Origin: Duganella radicis
GTDB lineage: Bacteria > Pseudomonadota > Gammaproteobacteria > Burkholderiales > Burkholderiaceae_D
Reading direction: 5' to 3'
Assembly: GCF_009720825.1 (NCBI RefSeq)
Contig: NZ_WNKY01000024.1
Location: 22,927 to 86,926 of the forward strand
Length of the DNA stretch: 64,000 bases
In this document: positions 30,503 through 39,497 of the stretch, piece by piece
Layout: each line of letters begins with the position of its first letter
Numbering within the stretch: the stretch's first letter is position 1
Notes under the pieces: model-generated
Database searches by the model: none
Seen by the model: the letters and a program-made list of their open reading frames with translations, nothing else
What the model was told of the DNA's origin: nothing
Position numbers and translations under genes: made by a program

Positions 30503-31864
30503 ATGACCACGCACCAACCTCAAGCCACACGCGTCCGCTGGATGATCCTGGCCATTCTGTTTGCAGTAACCACCATCAACTACGCCGACCGCGCCACCAT
30601 CGCGATCGCCGGCCCCGAGCTGAAAAAGCTGCTGGGCCTGTCTCCGGTACAAATGGGCTTCGTGTTCTCCGCGTTTGCCTGGTCCTACGTTCTGGCGCAA
30701 TTGCCGGGCGGCTGGCTGCTGGACCGTTTCGGTTCCAAGGTCACCTACTTCTTCAGCATCTTCCTGTGGTCGCTGTTCACCATGCTGATGGGCGGCGTCG
30801 GCTTCTTCACCGGCGCGGCGGCGGTGGCGGCGCTGTTCACGCTGCGCCTGCTGATCGGCGCGGCGGAAGCGCCCTCCTTCCCGGGCAACTCGCGCATCGC
30901 CTCGGCCTGGTTCCCGACCAATGAGCGCGGCACGGCGGCGGCCATCTTCAACTCGGCGCAGTATTTCGCCACCGTGCTGTTCGCCCCCATCATGGGCTGG
31001 CTGGTGCACTCCTTCGGCTGGGAGAGCGTGTTCTTCGTGATGGGCGGCCTCGGCATCGTGATGGCCTTCATCTGGCTGAAGACCGTGTACGGCCCGAAAG
31101 ACCACCCGAAGGCCAACGCGGCCGAGCTCGCCTACATCGAAGCCGGCGGCGCGCTGGTGGATCTGGAAAGCAAAAACAAAGTCGCGGCCACCACCAAGCT
31201 GGACACCTGGGCCTGCATCAAGCAACTACTGGGCAACCGCATGCTGCTGGGCGTGTACATCGGCCAGTATTGCATCAACACCCTGACCTACTTCTTCCTG
31301 ACCTGGTTCCCGGTGTATCTGGTGCAGGAGCGTCACATGACGATTCTGAAAGCCGGCTTCGTGGCCGCGCTGCCGGCGGTGGCGGGCTTCCTCGGCGGCG
31401 TGCTGGGCGGCGTGATTTCCGACCGTCTGATCAAGGCCGGCAAATCGCAATCGGTGGCGCGCAAGACCCCTATCGTGTGCGGCATGCTGCTGTCGACCAC
31501 CATGATCATCTGCAACTATGTTGAGGCGGACTGGCTGGTGATCACCGTGATGTCGCTGGCCTTCTTCGGCAAAGGCATCGGCGCGCTGGGCTGGGCGGTG
31601 GTGGCCGACACCTCGCCCAAAGAAGCCGGCGGCATGAGCGGCGCGCTGTTCAACACCTTCGGCAACACGGCCGGCATCACCACCCCTATCGTCATCGGCT
31701 ACATTCTGGAAAAGACCGGTTCCTTCTCCGGCGCGCTGGTGTTCGTTGGCGCCAACGCCGTGGTCACCATCCTGTGCTACCTGCTGATGGTCGGCGAAAT
31801 CAAACGCTTCGAATTCAAGACGCCAGTCATGCGCAAACTCGAACCCGTCCGCGACGCAGCCTGA
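30503..31864 (+). CDS. MFS transporter, anion:cation symporter (hexuronate/galactonate/glucarate) type
   Basis: The protein is 453 residues from ATG 30503, preferred over 30491 because GGAGA (30493-30497) sits 5 bases before it. It has 12 predicted membrane helices with the ACS-family signatures TTINYADRATIAIAGP, SYVLAQLPGGWLLDRFGSK, GAAEAPSFPGNSRIASAWFP and NTFGNTAGITTPI. Relatives carry glucarate, galactarate, galactonate or phthalate with protons. No catabolic genes adjoin it, so the substrate is open. A possible GntR-type operator (TGTATGATGTCTGATA, 30446-30461) lies upstream. A strong terminator follows. Confidence 0.9.
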   Translation: MTTHQPQATRVRWMILAILFAVTTINYADRATIAIAGPELKKLLGLSPVQMGFVFSAFAWSYVLAQLPGGWLLDRFGSKVTYFFSIFLWSLFTMLMGGVGFFTGAAAVAALFTLRLLIGAAEAPSFPGNSRIASAWFPTNERGTAAAIFNSAQYFATVLFAPIMGWLVHSFGWESVFFVMGGLGIVMAFIWLKTVYGPKDHPKANAAELAYIEAGGALVDLESKNKVAATTKLDTWACIKQLLGNRMLLGVYIGQYCINTLTYFFLTWFPVYLVQERHMTILKAGFVAALPAVAGFLGGVLGGVISDRLIKAGKSQSVARKTPIVCGMLLSTTMIICNYVEADWLVITVMSLAFFGKGIGALGWAVVADTSPKEAGGMSGALFNTFGNTAGITTPIVIGYILEKTGSFSGALVFVGANAVVTILCYLLMVGEIKRFEFKTPVMRKLEPVRDAA

Positions 31865-31873
31865 TTCATCTCC

Positions 31874-31923
31874 TCGTTGATCCTCAACGATTTAGCGCCC
31901 ACTCTTCGGAGTGGGCTTTTTTT
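31874..31923 (+). terminator. Tandem hairpins with rho-independent terminator after the MFS gene
   Basis: A first hairpin TCGTTGA-TCC-TCAACGA (31874-31890) precedes a textbook terminator: GCCCACTC (31897-31904), loop TTCG, GAGTGGGC (31909-31916), then seven T residues (31917-31923). Confidence 0.92.
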
Positions 31924-31986
31924 GTGCACGACAAAGCGGCCCTCTTCCTGTAAATTGTTGGAATCAATTTACTTGTCTAAATATTC

Positions 31987-34185
31987 ATGCTTCCACGGCC
32001 TCGCCTGATGTTCTCCTTGCGGTACGCGCTGATTTTGCTGACCGCGATCGGGTTGCTGCCGCTGGCCTTGCTGGGGGCGTGGAATATCCACGCGGCCGGC
32101 CAGTACAAGGAACGCGAACAGGAGCGATGGATGCTCGACCTGGCGCGCGCCCTGTCCAGTGCTGTCGATGCCGAGCTTGACAGTGCGGTCACTGTCCTGA
32201 ACAACCTGGGCGGCGCGCCTTCGCTGCAAAACAACGATTTGCCCGCCTTTTACAGTGCGGCCAGCACACTGGTGGCGACCCAGCCCGACTGGCTGGGCGT
32301 GATCCTCACCGACGATACCGGCAAGATTCTGTTCCGCACCATGGACCACTACGGCGCCGCTGCCAGGGACCTGGTCGATCGGGACAGCTTGCAACAACTG
32401 CTTACCCATGGCAAACCAGTCGCCGGCAGCATCTCGCGTGGGCCGCGCGGACGTACGGCGTTTCCGGTGCGGGTGGCCGTAGGCGGCGGCGCCGGCCAGC
32501 GTTATACCCTCACCGCCGTCATCCTTCCCGACCGCATGGTGCGCCTGATCGCGCGCCAGCAGGTGCCCGCGAACGCCGTCATCGCGGTGCGCGACGGCAG
32601 GCGCTTGCTGGTGGCACGCTCGCAAAATCAGGAACGCAAAGTCGGCGACGCGCCCAGTCCCTCGCTGACCGCGCTGATGCAAAGCGCGGGGCCGGAAGGC
32701 TACGGCAACGTCGTCAGCAGCGAAGGCATGCGGCTGGCCACCGGCTACACCACGCGCTCGCGCTATGGTTGGGCGGTGGTGGTCGGCCAGCCGGCCGACA
32801 GCCTGCGGGACGCCGCGTTCGAGCGCATGGGCGTGTTTGGCGTGGGCATTGTGCTTTCGCTGCTGGCTTGTATCGCGGCAGCCTCGCTGCTGGCGAACCG
32901 GCTGGTGGGTACCATCCAGTCCCTGCGGCAGAATGCCGCCGCGCTGGGCTCCGGCGCGCCGCTGGCTCTGGCGCCCTCGGCCATCACCGAGATCGAACAA
33001 ATCGGCCTGGCGCTGGAACAGGCCGAGCGCCAGCGCACGGCGCAGGAGCTCGAACGCGCGCAACTGCTCGATTCGCTGAACCGCGCGCTGTCCAGCCACC
33101 AGACGGCGCTGGCCGAGGCGCGCGAGGCCGGGCGCGCCAAGGATGAATTCCTCGCCATGCTGGGCCACGAACTACGCAATCCGCTCAGTCCCATCGTCAC
33201 CTCGCTCGATTTGCTCGATCTACGCGACGAACCGTCCAGCCGCAAGGAGCGGCGCGTGATGCGGCGCCAGGTCAATCACCTGCGCCGGCTGGTCGATGAT
33301 TTGCTGGACGTTTCGCGCATCACCTCCGGCAAGTTGCAACTGGAAGCGCGTGCGGTCAATCTGGCCGACGTCGCGCGCCACGCCGTGGCGTCGATGCCAG
33401 GCCAGCCGATCACCTTGAACACAGCGCCCGCAGTGTGGGTACATGGCGACGACAGCCGGCTGGCGCAGGTGCTCAACAACCTGCTGTCCAACGCCGACCG
33501 CTTCGGCAGCGGCGCCACCCAGGTCACATTGGCGGCCGACGCCACGCACGCGCGGCTGACCGTCAGCGACAATGGCATCGGCATGAGCGAGGAATTGATG
33601 GCGCGGGTATTCGAGCCGTTCCAGCAAGCGCCGCAATCGCTGGCCCGGCGCAGCGGCGGCCTCGGGCTGGGTCTGGCCATCGTGCGCAAGATCGTCGATC
33701 TGCACGACGGCCAGGTGAGCGCCCGCAGCGCCGGCGCTGGTCTGGGCAGCCAGTTTGAAGTGGTGCTGCCGCTGTGCGCGCCGCCTGCCGAGGAAGCCCC
33801 GCTGACGGCGCTGGACCGCTCCGCCAGCATGCAGCTGCTGCTGGTGGACGATAACGTCGACGCCGCGCTGGCCGGCGCCGCCCTGCTGGAACTGCTGGGC
33901 CACGAGGTGCGCATCGCCCACACCGCCGCCGAGGCGCTGGACCAGGTCCGCCACCGGCGGCCGCAAGTGGCCATCCTCGACATCGGCCTGCCGGACATGG
34001 ACGGCTACGCGCTGGCCGCCGCGATTCGCGAAGCAACCGGCGACGCCGCGCTCCGGCTGGTGGCGTTGACCGGCTACGGCCAGCAGGAAGACGTGGTCCG
34101 CGCCTACGCTGCCAGATTCGATCTGCACCTGACCAAGCCAGCCACGGTGGCCGACCTGCAACGCGCCACCGCGCCGCTGGCCTAG
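31987..34185 (+). CDS. Hybrid sensor histidine kinase with C-terminal receiver
   Basis: The protein has 732 residues. A TM helix (about 12-32) is followed by a periplasmic sensor region (about 35-270, Cache-like by layout), a second TM helix (MGVFGVGIVLSLLACIAAAS, about 280-300), HisKA (DEFLAMLGHELRNPLSPI), HATPase (NNLLSNADRFG, GLGLGLAIVRK) and a receiver domain (LLLVDDNVDAALAG, phospho-Asp in VAILDIGLPDMDGY). The start codon has no strong ribosome binding site; ATG 32008 is an alternative that keeps the helix. No separate response regulator lies next to it, so the output partner is unknown. The stop overlaps the convergent hydrolase by 4 bp. Confidence 0.93.
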   Translation: MLPRPRLMFSLRYALILLTAIGLLPLALLGAWNIHAAGQYKEREQERWMLDLARALSSAVDAELDSAVTVLNNLGGAPSLQNNDLPAFYSAASTLVATQPDWLGVILTDDTGKILFRTMDHYGAAARDLVDRDSLQQLLTHGKPVAGSISRGPRGRTAFPVRVAVGGGAGQRYTLTAVILPDRMVRLIARQQVPANAVIAVRDGRRLLVARSQNQERKVGDAPSPSLTALMQSAGPEGYGNVVSSEGMRLATGYTTRSRYGWAVVVGQPADSLRDAAFERMGVFGVGIVLSLLACIAAASLLANRLVGTIQSLRQNAAALGSGAPLALAPSAITEIEQIGLALEQAERQRTAQELERAQLLDSLNRALSSHQTALAEAREAGRAKDEFLAMLGHELRNPLSPIVTSLDLLDLRDEPSSRKERRVMRRQVNHLRRLVDDLLDVSRITSGKLQLEARAVNLADVARHAVASMPGQPITLNTAPAVWVHGDDSRLAQVLNNLLSNADRFGSGATQVTLAADATHARLTVSDNGIGMSEELMARVFEPFQQAPQSLARRSGGLGLGLAIVRKIVDLHDGQVSARSAGAGLGSQFEVVLPLCAPPAEEAPLTALDRSASMQLLLVDDNVDAALAGAALLELLGHEVRIAHTAAEALDQVRHRRPQVAILDIGLPDMDGYALAAAIREATGDAALRLVALTGYGQQEDVVRAYAARFDLHLTKPATVADLQRATAPLA

Positions 34186-35102
34186 CTCCTCGCGGCGGCG
34201 ACGGCGGCCACGCTGCTGTCGTGGGTGAAGCCGTGGTGTTTGAGGATCTCGATCAATTCCTCCGGCGGACTGCCGAGGCGCAGGTTCTCGGCGATCCAGC
34301 CGTGCCAGTCGGCGCTGACTTCCCGGCCCTCTTCCGGCAGTCCCAGATCCATGATGATGCGCGCCAGCAGCGCATTGATGCGTTGGGTATCGATCAGGTG
34401 CTGGACCACGGTGTGGCCCGAATACGGATAGGGATGCAGCGTGCAGTTGCCCATTGCCGCCAGCCGGTGCGCATGCATGGCGTCCAGGTTGACGGATTCT
34501 TTGCCGCCTTGATCCGGCCTGGTGCCGAAGATGATGTGCATGTCGGGCAGCGCGCCATTGCGGCTGAGGCCCAGCGCCTGCAAGTCGTCATAGCCGGACG
34601 CCGGTGGATTCGCCGCCAGGTCGCGCATCACCGACAGCCAGCGGCGTTCGTGGTACAGCAAGGCTTGCGCCGGATCGAGGAAGGACAGCGGCCCGAAAGC
34701 CAGCACCTGCTGCACGTCCAGCAGCAAGCCATACATCAGCGCCGCATACGCGCCCATCGACTGGCCGATGGTGACTACCCGGCCCGGCCGGATTTCGCGG
34801 ATCAGCGCGCGCAAGCTTGCCGCCGTTTCATCCGGATGCATTCCCAGCCCATCGATCTTGCGGTGATACCAGGCGTTGCCCGAATCACGCACCAGTATCT
34901 TGTTGATGTGCCGGCCGCTATTCTGCTCCAGCTTTTTCAGCCGGCCGTAAAAATCAAAGTCCGGCCGCGCCTCCCACGACACGAAACCAAACGCGATCAC
35001 CAACAGCTCGCCGGGAACAACCCGGTCGACCAGCACATCCTCGGTGCTGGTCTTGACGCGCCGATTATCCAGCGCGGGAAGATCGGTGAGCGCTGGCGGC
35101 AT
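34182..35102 (-). CDS. Alpha/beta-hydrolase-fold protein with extra C-terminal helical segment
   Basis: The protein is 306 residues from ATG 35102, which starts 4 bases after the thymidine kinase stop; upstream in-frame starts would overlap tdk deeply. The nucleophile elbow is G-Q-S-M-G (VVTIGQSMGAYAALMYG), with a later His in YPYSGHTVVQHLID as the likely catalytic His. The final 50 residues (SADWHGWIAENLRLG, then EELIEILKHHGF) look like a short helical module that I recall at the ends of unrelated proteobacterial enzymes, including cupin and 2-oxoglutarate oxygenase types. Substrate is unknown. It probably shares a transcript with tdk. Confidence 0.75.
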   Translation of the reverse strand: MPPALTDLPALDNRRVKTSTEDVLVDRVVPGELLVIAFGFVSWEARPDFDFYGRLKKLEQNSGRHINKILVRDSGNAWYHRKIDGLGMHPDETAASLRALIREIRPGRVVTIGQSMGAYAALMYGLLLDVQQVLAFGPLSFLDPAQALLYHERRWLSVMRDLAANPPASGYDDLQALGLSRNGALPDMHIIFGTRPDQGGKESVNLDAMHAHRLAAMGNCTLHPYPYSGHTVVQHLIDTQRINALLARIIMDLGLPEEGREVSADWHGWIAENLRLGSPPEELIEILKHHGFTHDSSVAAVAAARS

Positions 35103-35106
35103 GTCG

Positions 35107-35667
35107 TCAGTGGGTTTCGCTGTAGAAGCAACGGCCGCAGGCCTGGCGGTAGCTCTCGTTGCCGCCGATGCTGATCTGCTCGCCTTCCTTGATGCGCTTG
35201 CCGTTTTCATCGACGCGGATATTCATGGTCGCCTTCTTGCCGCAGGTGCAGATGTTCTTGATTTCTTCGAGATCGTCCGCCAGCGCCAGCAGGTAGGCCG
35301 AGCCGGGGAACGGTTCGCCCAGGAAGTCCGAGCGCAGGCCGTAGGTGATCACCGGCACGCCACGCACCTGCGCCAGCTGGTGCAGCTGCTTGACCTGGTC
35401 CTTGCTCAGGAACTGCGCCTCATCCACCAGCACGCAGGCGATTTTCTTGTCCACCGTTTGCAGGAAGTCGGTATCGGCGGTGAACACTTCGGTCTCGCGC
35501 TGCGGACCCAGGCGCGAGGTCACTTTACCGACGCCGTAGCGGTCGTCGATGGCGGCGGTGAACAGGCGCACTTGCTGGCCCTGCTCTTCATAGTTATGCG
35601 CCACCTGCAACATGGCGGTGGATTTGCCTGCGTTCATCGCAGAGTATCGGAAATAGAGTTTTGCCAC
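35107..35667 (-). CDS. tdk: Thymidine kinase
   Basis: The protein is 186 residues, type II thymidine kinase. It has P-loop MNAGKST, the Walker-B-like VLVDEAQFL, the lasso/specificity segment and zinc-ribbon Cys residues (CTCGKKA, then CGRCFY). The start codon is GTG at 35667 with AGAAGG 6 bases upstream; the nearby ATG is out of frame. It phosphorylates thymidine in the salvage pathway. The downstream hydrolase follows within 5 bp. Confidence 0.96.
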   Translation of the reverse strand: MAKLYFRYSAMNAGKSTAMLQVAHNYEEQGQQVRLFTAAIDDRYGVGKVTSRLGPQRETEVFTADTDFLQTVDKKIACVLVDEAQFLSKDQVKQLHQLAQVRGVPVITYGLRSDFLGEPFPGSAYLLALADDLEEIKNICTCGKKATMNIRVDENGKRIKEGEQISIGGNESYRQACGRCFYSETH

Positions 35668-35825
35668 TGCATACCTTCTGGTTGTAAGCCGCCGATTATA
35701 TGCGCCCCGATCAATAAATTCTATCGCATCGATTGATATAAATCTCTTGCGATTACATCGGGTACGCTTTAATATTCACACATCGGGCAACAACGCCCAG
35801 CCAACAAAACTCAAGGAGCCATACC

Positions 35826-36128
35826 ATGAAAACCGTCGCCATCGCCCTGACCGCCGCCACCCTGTTCGTTTCCGCCGCCGTGTCGGCTCAGGAAAGCGAT
35901 AACTTCCTGAACGAGATCGCCTCGGTCTCGACCAAGACCCGCGCCGAAGTCAAAGCCGAAACCTTGGCCGCCATCCAGCGCGGTGAATTGCGCGACGGCG
36001 AACAATACCCCAACCCAGCGGTCGGCGAGCCGGTGGTGCAACGCACCCGCGCCGAAGTGAAAGCAGAATTGGCCGCTTACCGCAAGACCCATCGGGAAGT
36101 GTCGGACGACATCACCGTGGTGCAATAA
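35826..36128 (+). CDS. DUF4148 family periplasmic protein, copy 1
   Basis: The protein is 100 residues with a signal peptide (TVAIALTAATLFVSAAVSAQ) and AAGGAG-type ribosome site 8 bases upstream. Two copies of the KTRAEVKAE-like element (TKTRAEVKAETLAAIQRGEL and RTRAEVKAELAAYRKTHR) define DUF4148, a family common in Burkholderiales with unknown function. It is followed 65 bp later by a close paralogue, so a tandem duplication is evident. Both are probably small secreted proteins, perhaps stress-related. Confidence 0.88.
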   Translation: MKTVAIALTAATLFVSAAVSAQESDNFLNEIASVSTKTRAEVKAETLAAIQRGELRDGEQYPNPAVGEPVVQRTRAEVKAELAAYRKTHREVSDDITVVQ

Positions 36129-36193
36129 TCATCCCACATTAATCGCATGCGCTTAAATCGCATAAACTTAAAATCAGCTTAAGGAGTCTTACC

Positions 36194-36496
36194 ATGAAAA
36201 ACATCGCCATCGCCCTGTCCGTCGCCACCCTGTTCGCTTCCGCCGCCGTCTCGGCCCAGGAATTCAGCGGTGAATACGCCGGTTACACCGGCTTCGTCTC
36301 GACCAAAACCCGCGCCGAAGTGAAGGCCGAGACCCTGGCCGCCATCCAGCGTGGCGAAATCCGCGACGGCGAACAGTATCCCGACCCGCGCGCCGGCCAG
36401 GCGCCAGTGCAAGCCAAGACCCGCGCCGAAGTCAAAGCCGAGCTCGCCGCCTACCGCAAGACCCACAAGGAAGTGTCGGACGACATTGCGTCCTGA
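36194..36496 (+). CDS. DUF4148 family periplasmic protein, copy 2
   Basis: The protein is 100 residues and highly similar to the preceding gene product: the same signal peptide pattern (NIAIALSVATLFASAAVSAQ), the same two elements (TKTRAEVKAETLAAIQRGEI and KTRAEVKAELAAYRKTHK) and the same EVSDDI ending. It has its own AAGGAG site. The middle segment (EFSGEYAGYTGF) differs most from copy 1. Function is unknown. Confidence 0.88.
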   Translation: MKNIAIALSVATLFASAAVSAQEFSGEYAGYTGFVSTKTRAEVKAETLAAIQRGEIRDGEQYPDPRAGQAPVQAKTRAEVKAELAAYRKTHKEVSDDIAS

Positions 36497-36556
36497 GGAA
36501 ATGCAACATGAGCGGAAAAGGCGCATACTTGCTTTTAATGCAGCAAGGAGACCAAG

Positions 36557-37924
36557 ATGCGTACACCCGCTTTGTTCACCCTGATTGGCAAGACGCCGCT
36601 GGCAGAGATTACCCGTCTCGATACCGGCCCTTGCCAACTATTCCTTAAACTGGAATCGCAAAACCCCGGCGGCTCGATCAAGGACCGCATCGGCCTGGCC
36701 ATGATCGAGGCGGCCGAGACGCAAGGCTTGCTCAAGCCCGGCGGCACCATCATCGAAGCCACGGCCGGCAATACCGGCCTCGGACTGGCGCTGGTCGGAC
36801 GGCTGAAAGGCTACCGCGTGCTGCTGGTGGTGCCGGACAAGATGTCGACCGAGAAAGTGCTGCACCTGAAGGCGCTGGGCGCCGAGGTGCGCACCACCCG
36901 TTCCGATGTCGGCAAAGGCCATCCCGAGTACTATCAGGATTACGCCGCGCGGCTGGCCGCCGGGATGCCGGGCGCGTGGTACTCGGACCAGTTCAACAAT
37001 CCCGCCAACCCGCTGGCGCACGAAACCACCACCGGCCCGGAAATCTGGGAACAGATGGGGCACGATGTCGACGCCATCGTGGTCGGCGTCGGCTCGTCCG
37101 GCACGCTGACCGGCTTGACGCGCTACTTCCGCAAGGTCGCACCACAGGTGGAATTCATTCTGGCCGATCCCAAAGGTTCCATCCTGGCCGAATACGTGCG
37201 GACCGGCCATGTCTCCGACACCAGCGGCTCGTGGGCGGTGGAAGGCATAGGCGAAGACTTCATCCCCGCCATCGCCGACATGACGGCGGTGAAGCAGGCC
37301 TACACCATCACGGACCAGGAAAGCTTTGCCACCGCGCGCGCCCTGCTGAAGGAGGAAGGCATACCGGGCGGCTCGTCCACCGGCACGCTGCTGGCCGCCG
37401 CACTGCGCTACTGCCGCGAGCAAACCACGCCCAAGCGCGTGGTCAGCTTTGTGTGCGACACCGGCACGCGCTATCTCTCCAAGGTCTATAACGATGGCTG
37501 GATGCGCGACCAGGGCTTGCTGGAGCGCCCGCGCCATAACGACCTGCGCGACCTGATCGGCCGCCGCTTCGACGCCGGTGAAGTCATCAGCGTCACGCCC
37601 GACGATACGCTGATGATCGCCTTCAACCGCATGCGCGCGGCCGACGTGGCGCAGCTGCCGGTGCTGTCGAACGGCCAGCTGGTCGGCATCATCGATGAAT
37701 CGGACTTGCTGCTGTCGGTGGGTACGCAGCCGGAGCGCTTCAACAATCCGGTCGGCACGACCATGACGCGGCGGCTGGAAATCCTGCTGCCCTCCTCCGA
37801 CCTGCACGCCCTGCGCAATACGCTGGACCGCGGACTGACCGCCGTGGTGGCTGAAGGCGCCACCTTCTACGGCCTGATTACCCGCTACGATCTGCTCAAT
37901 CATCTGCGAAGGACGCTATCTTGA
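36557..37924 (+). CDS. Cystathionine beta-synthase (PLP domain plus CBS domain pair)
   Basis: The protein is 455 residues from ATG 36557 with AAGGAGA 5 bases upstream. The fold-type II PLP domain (1-320) has the PLP lysine in NPGGSIKDRIGLAMIE, the ATAGNTGLGLAL loop and GGSSTGTLLAAAL phosphate loop. A C-terminal pair of CBS domains (about 335-455; VTPDDTLMIAFNRMRAADVAQLPVL) regulates such enzymes in many organisms. It joins serine (or an activated serine) with homocysteine to form cystathionine. The coupled downstream gene encodes the matching gamma-family enzyme, so the pair performs reverse transsulfuration from homocysteine to cysteine. A cysteine synthase function is a less likely alternative. 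Confidence 0.9.
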   Translation: MRTPALFTLIGKTPLAEITRLDTGPCQLFLKLESQNPGGSIKDRIGLAMIEAAETQGLLKPGGTIIEATAGNTGLGLALVGRLKGYRVLLVVPDKMSTEKVLHLKALGAEVRTTRSDVGKGHPEYYQDYAARLAAGMPGAWYSDQFNNPANPLAHETTTGPEIWEQMGHDVDAIVVGVGSSGTLTGLTRYFRKVAPQVEFILADPKGSILAEYVRTGHVSDTSGSWAVEGIGEDFIPAIADMTAVKQAYTITDQESFATARALLKEEGIPGGSSTGTLLAAALRYCREQTTPKRVVSFVCDTGTRYLSKVYNDGWMRDQGLLERPRHNDLRDLIGRRFDAGEVISVTPDDTLMIAFNRMRAADVAQLPVLSNGQLVGIIDESDLLLSVGTQPERFNNPVGTTMTRRLEILLPSSDLHALRNTLDRGLTAVVAEGATFYGLITRYDLLNHLRRTLS

Positions 37925-39093
37925 ACGATAAAAAATCCGCCCTGGCCACGCGTGTGATCCACGCCGGCCAATCGCCTGATCCGTCCACCGGCGCCATCAT
38001 GCCGCCGATTTACGCCACCTCCACCTTCGTGCAGGAGAGTCCGGGCGTGCACAAGGGACTGGACTACGGCCGCTCGCACAACCCCACCCGCTGGGCGCTG
38101 GAACGCTGCGTGGCGGATCTGGAAAGCGGCGCGCAAGGTTTCGCCTTCGCCTCCGGCCTGGCCGCGATTTCGACGGCGCTGGAGCTGGCCGATGCCGGCT
38201 CCCACATCATCGCCGGCGACGATATGTATGGCGGCACCTACCGCCTGTTCGAACGCGTGCGCCGCCGCAGCGCCGGCCACGATTTCACTTACGTCGACCT
38301 GACCAATCCCGAGAACCTGCTGGCCGCGATCAGGCCGGAAACCAAAATGGTGTGGGTCGAAACACCGACCAATCCCATGCTCAAGCTGGCCGACTTGCAG
38401 GCCATCGCCAGCATCTGCCGCGAACGCGGCATCATCGCGGTGGCCGACAACACCTTCGCCAGCCCGATCGTGCAACGCCCGCTGGAACACGGCTTCGACA
38501 TCGTGGTGCATTCGGCCACCAAGTACCTGAACGGCCACTCGGACATCATCGGCGGCATCGCGGTGGTGGGTGGCGAGGGCCATCAAAAGGCGTGGGCCGA
38601 ACAATTGGCCTTCTTGCAGAATTCCGTCGGCGCCATCGCCGGCCCGTTCGACAGCTTCCTCGCCCTGCGCGGCGTGAAGACGCTGGCCATCCGCATGGAG
38701 CGCCACTGCGCCAGCGCGCTGGCATTGGCACGGTGGCTGGAGCAACAGCCAAAAATCCGCAAAGTGTTTTATCCCGGCCTGGAATCGCACCCGCAGCACG
38801 CGCTGGCCAAGCGGCAGATGCAGGGCTTCGGCGGCATCATCTCGATCGACCTGAATACCGACTTGCCGGGCGCGCGCCGCTTCCTCGAAAGCTTTGAAGT
38901 GTTCGCGCTGGCCGAAAGCCTGGGCGGCGTGGAAAGCCTGATCGAACACCCGGCCCTGATGACGCACGCCTCCATCCCCGCCGCACAGCGCGCGGCGTTG
39001 GGCATCGGCGATGGTTTGATCCGCCTGTCGGTGGGAATTGAAGATTTAGAGGACTTAAAGGCCGATATTCAGCGTTCGCTGGACGCGATTTAG
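37921..39093 (+). CDS. Cystathionine gamma-lyase/synthase family PLP enzyme
   Basis: The protein has 390 residues and starts with TTG at 37921, overlapping the preceding stop in TTGA; GAAGGA (37908-37913) lies 7 bases before it, which supports this rare start. Cys/Met metabolism PLP-enzyme motifs include YGRSHNPTRWALE, FASGLAA, DDMYGGTYRL, the VADNTFASPIVQRP Asp, PLP lysine in HSATKYLNGHSD and the C-terminal SLGGVESLIEHPALMTHASI. With the cystathionine beta-synthase gene upstream, cystathionine gamma-lyase activity (cystathionine to cysteine) is the best reading; gamma-synthase activity cannot be excluded. Confidence 0.92.
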   Translation: MNDKKSALATRVIHAGQSPDPSTGAIMPPIYATSTFVQESPGVHKGLDYGRSHNPTRWALERCVADLESGAQGFAFASGLAAISTALELADAGSHIIAGDDMYGGTYRLFERVRRRSAGHDFTYVDLTNPENLLAAIRPETKMVWVETPTNPMLKLADLQAIASICRERGIIAVADNTFASPIVQRPLEHGFDIVVHSATKYLNGHSDIIGGIAVVGGEGHQKAWAEQLAFLQNSVGAIAGPFDSFLALRGVKTLAIRMERHCASALALARWLEQQPKIRKVFYPGLESHPQHALAKRQMQGFGGIISIDLNTDLPGARRFLESFEVFALAESLGGVESLIEHPALMTHASIPAAQRAALGIGDGLIRLSVGIEDLEDLKADIQRSLDAI

Positions 39094-39110
39094 CTGCTAA
39101 TATTCGGCGC

Positions 39111-39497
39111 ATGATCTACTTAATTATCATAGCCGTGGTGCTGGCCCTCGGCTTCGCCTACTCGATTCTGGTCGCCAGCGCCAAGCCGGTCGTCGGCAGC
39201 GACTACTACAAGGTCTCCAAAGACGGCCGTGTGATGCTATCCGCCGGCTCCAAGGTCAGCGTGCTGAAACCGACGCTGTACCCGGAAGGCCTGAAGGTCA
39301 AGCTGCGTGGCGGCACGCGCACCGGTGAGTTTTTTGTGCACGATCTGGTGGCCGAGGCCTATCTGCCCAATCCGAACAAGCTGCCGGCCATCCGCCACCG
39401 CGACGGCAACGTCCGCAATAACAAGGTCGAGAACCTGCAATGGTCGAAGACCTCGCAGGTCGAGCACCCCGAGCAGGCTGAATTCCCTCAGCCCTGA
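39111..39497 (+). CDS. Membrane-anchored NUMOD4/HNH-like protein
   Basis: The protein is 128 residues. Residues 2-22 form one membrane helix. The rest matches the layout of phage and intron HNH homing endonucleases: a NUMOD4-like part (DYYKVSKDGRVML, SVLKPTLYPEGLKVKLR) and an HNH_3-like part (FFVHDLVAEAYLPNP, then IRHRDGNVRNNKVENLQW). His 77, His 96, Asn 104 and Asn 108 correspond to positions of the metal-finger motif, though the usual N-H-x-D-G is R-H-R-D-G. A membrane-bound HNH nuclease domain is unusual; it may bind nucleic acid or have lost cleavage. The last 261 bp overlap the extended 3' end of the convergent acylase gene. Confidence 0.7.
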   Translation: MIYLIIIAVVLALGFAYSILVASAKPVVGSDYYKVSKDGRVMLSAGSKVSVLKPTLYPEGLKVKLRGGTRTGEFFVHDLVAEAYLPNPNKLPAIRHRDGNVRNNKVENLQWSKTSQVEHPEQAEFPQP

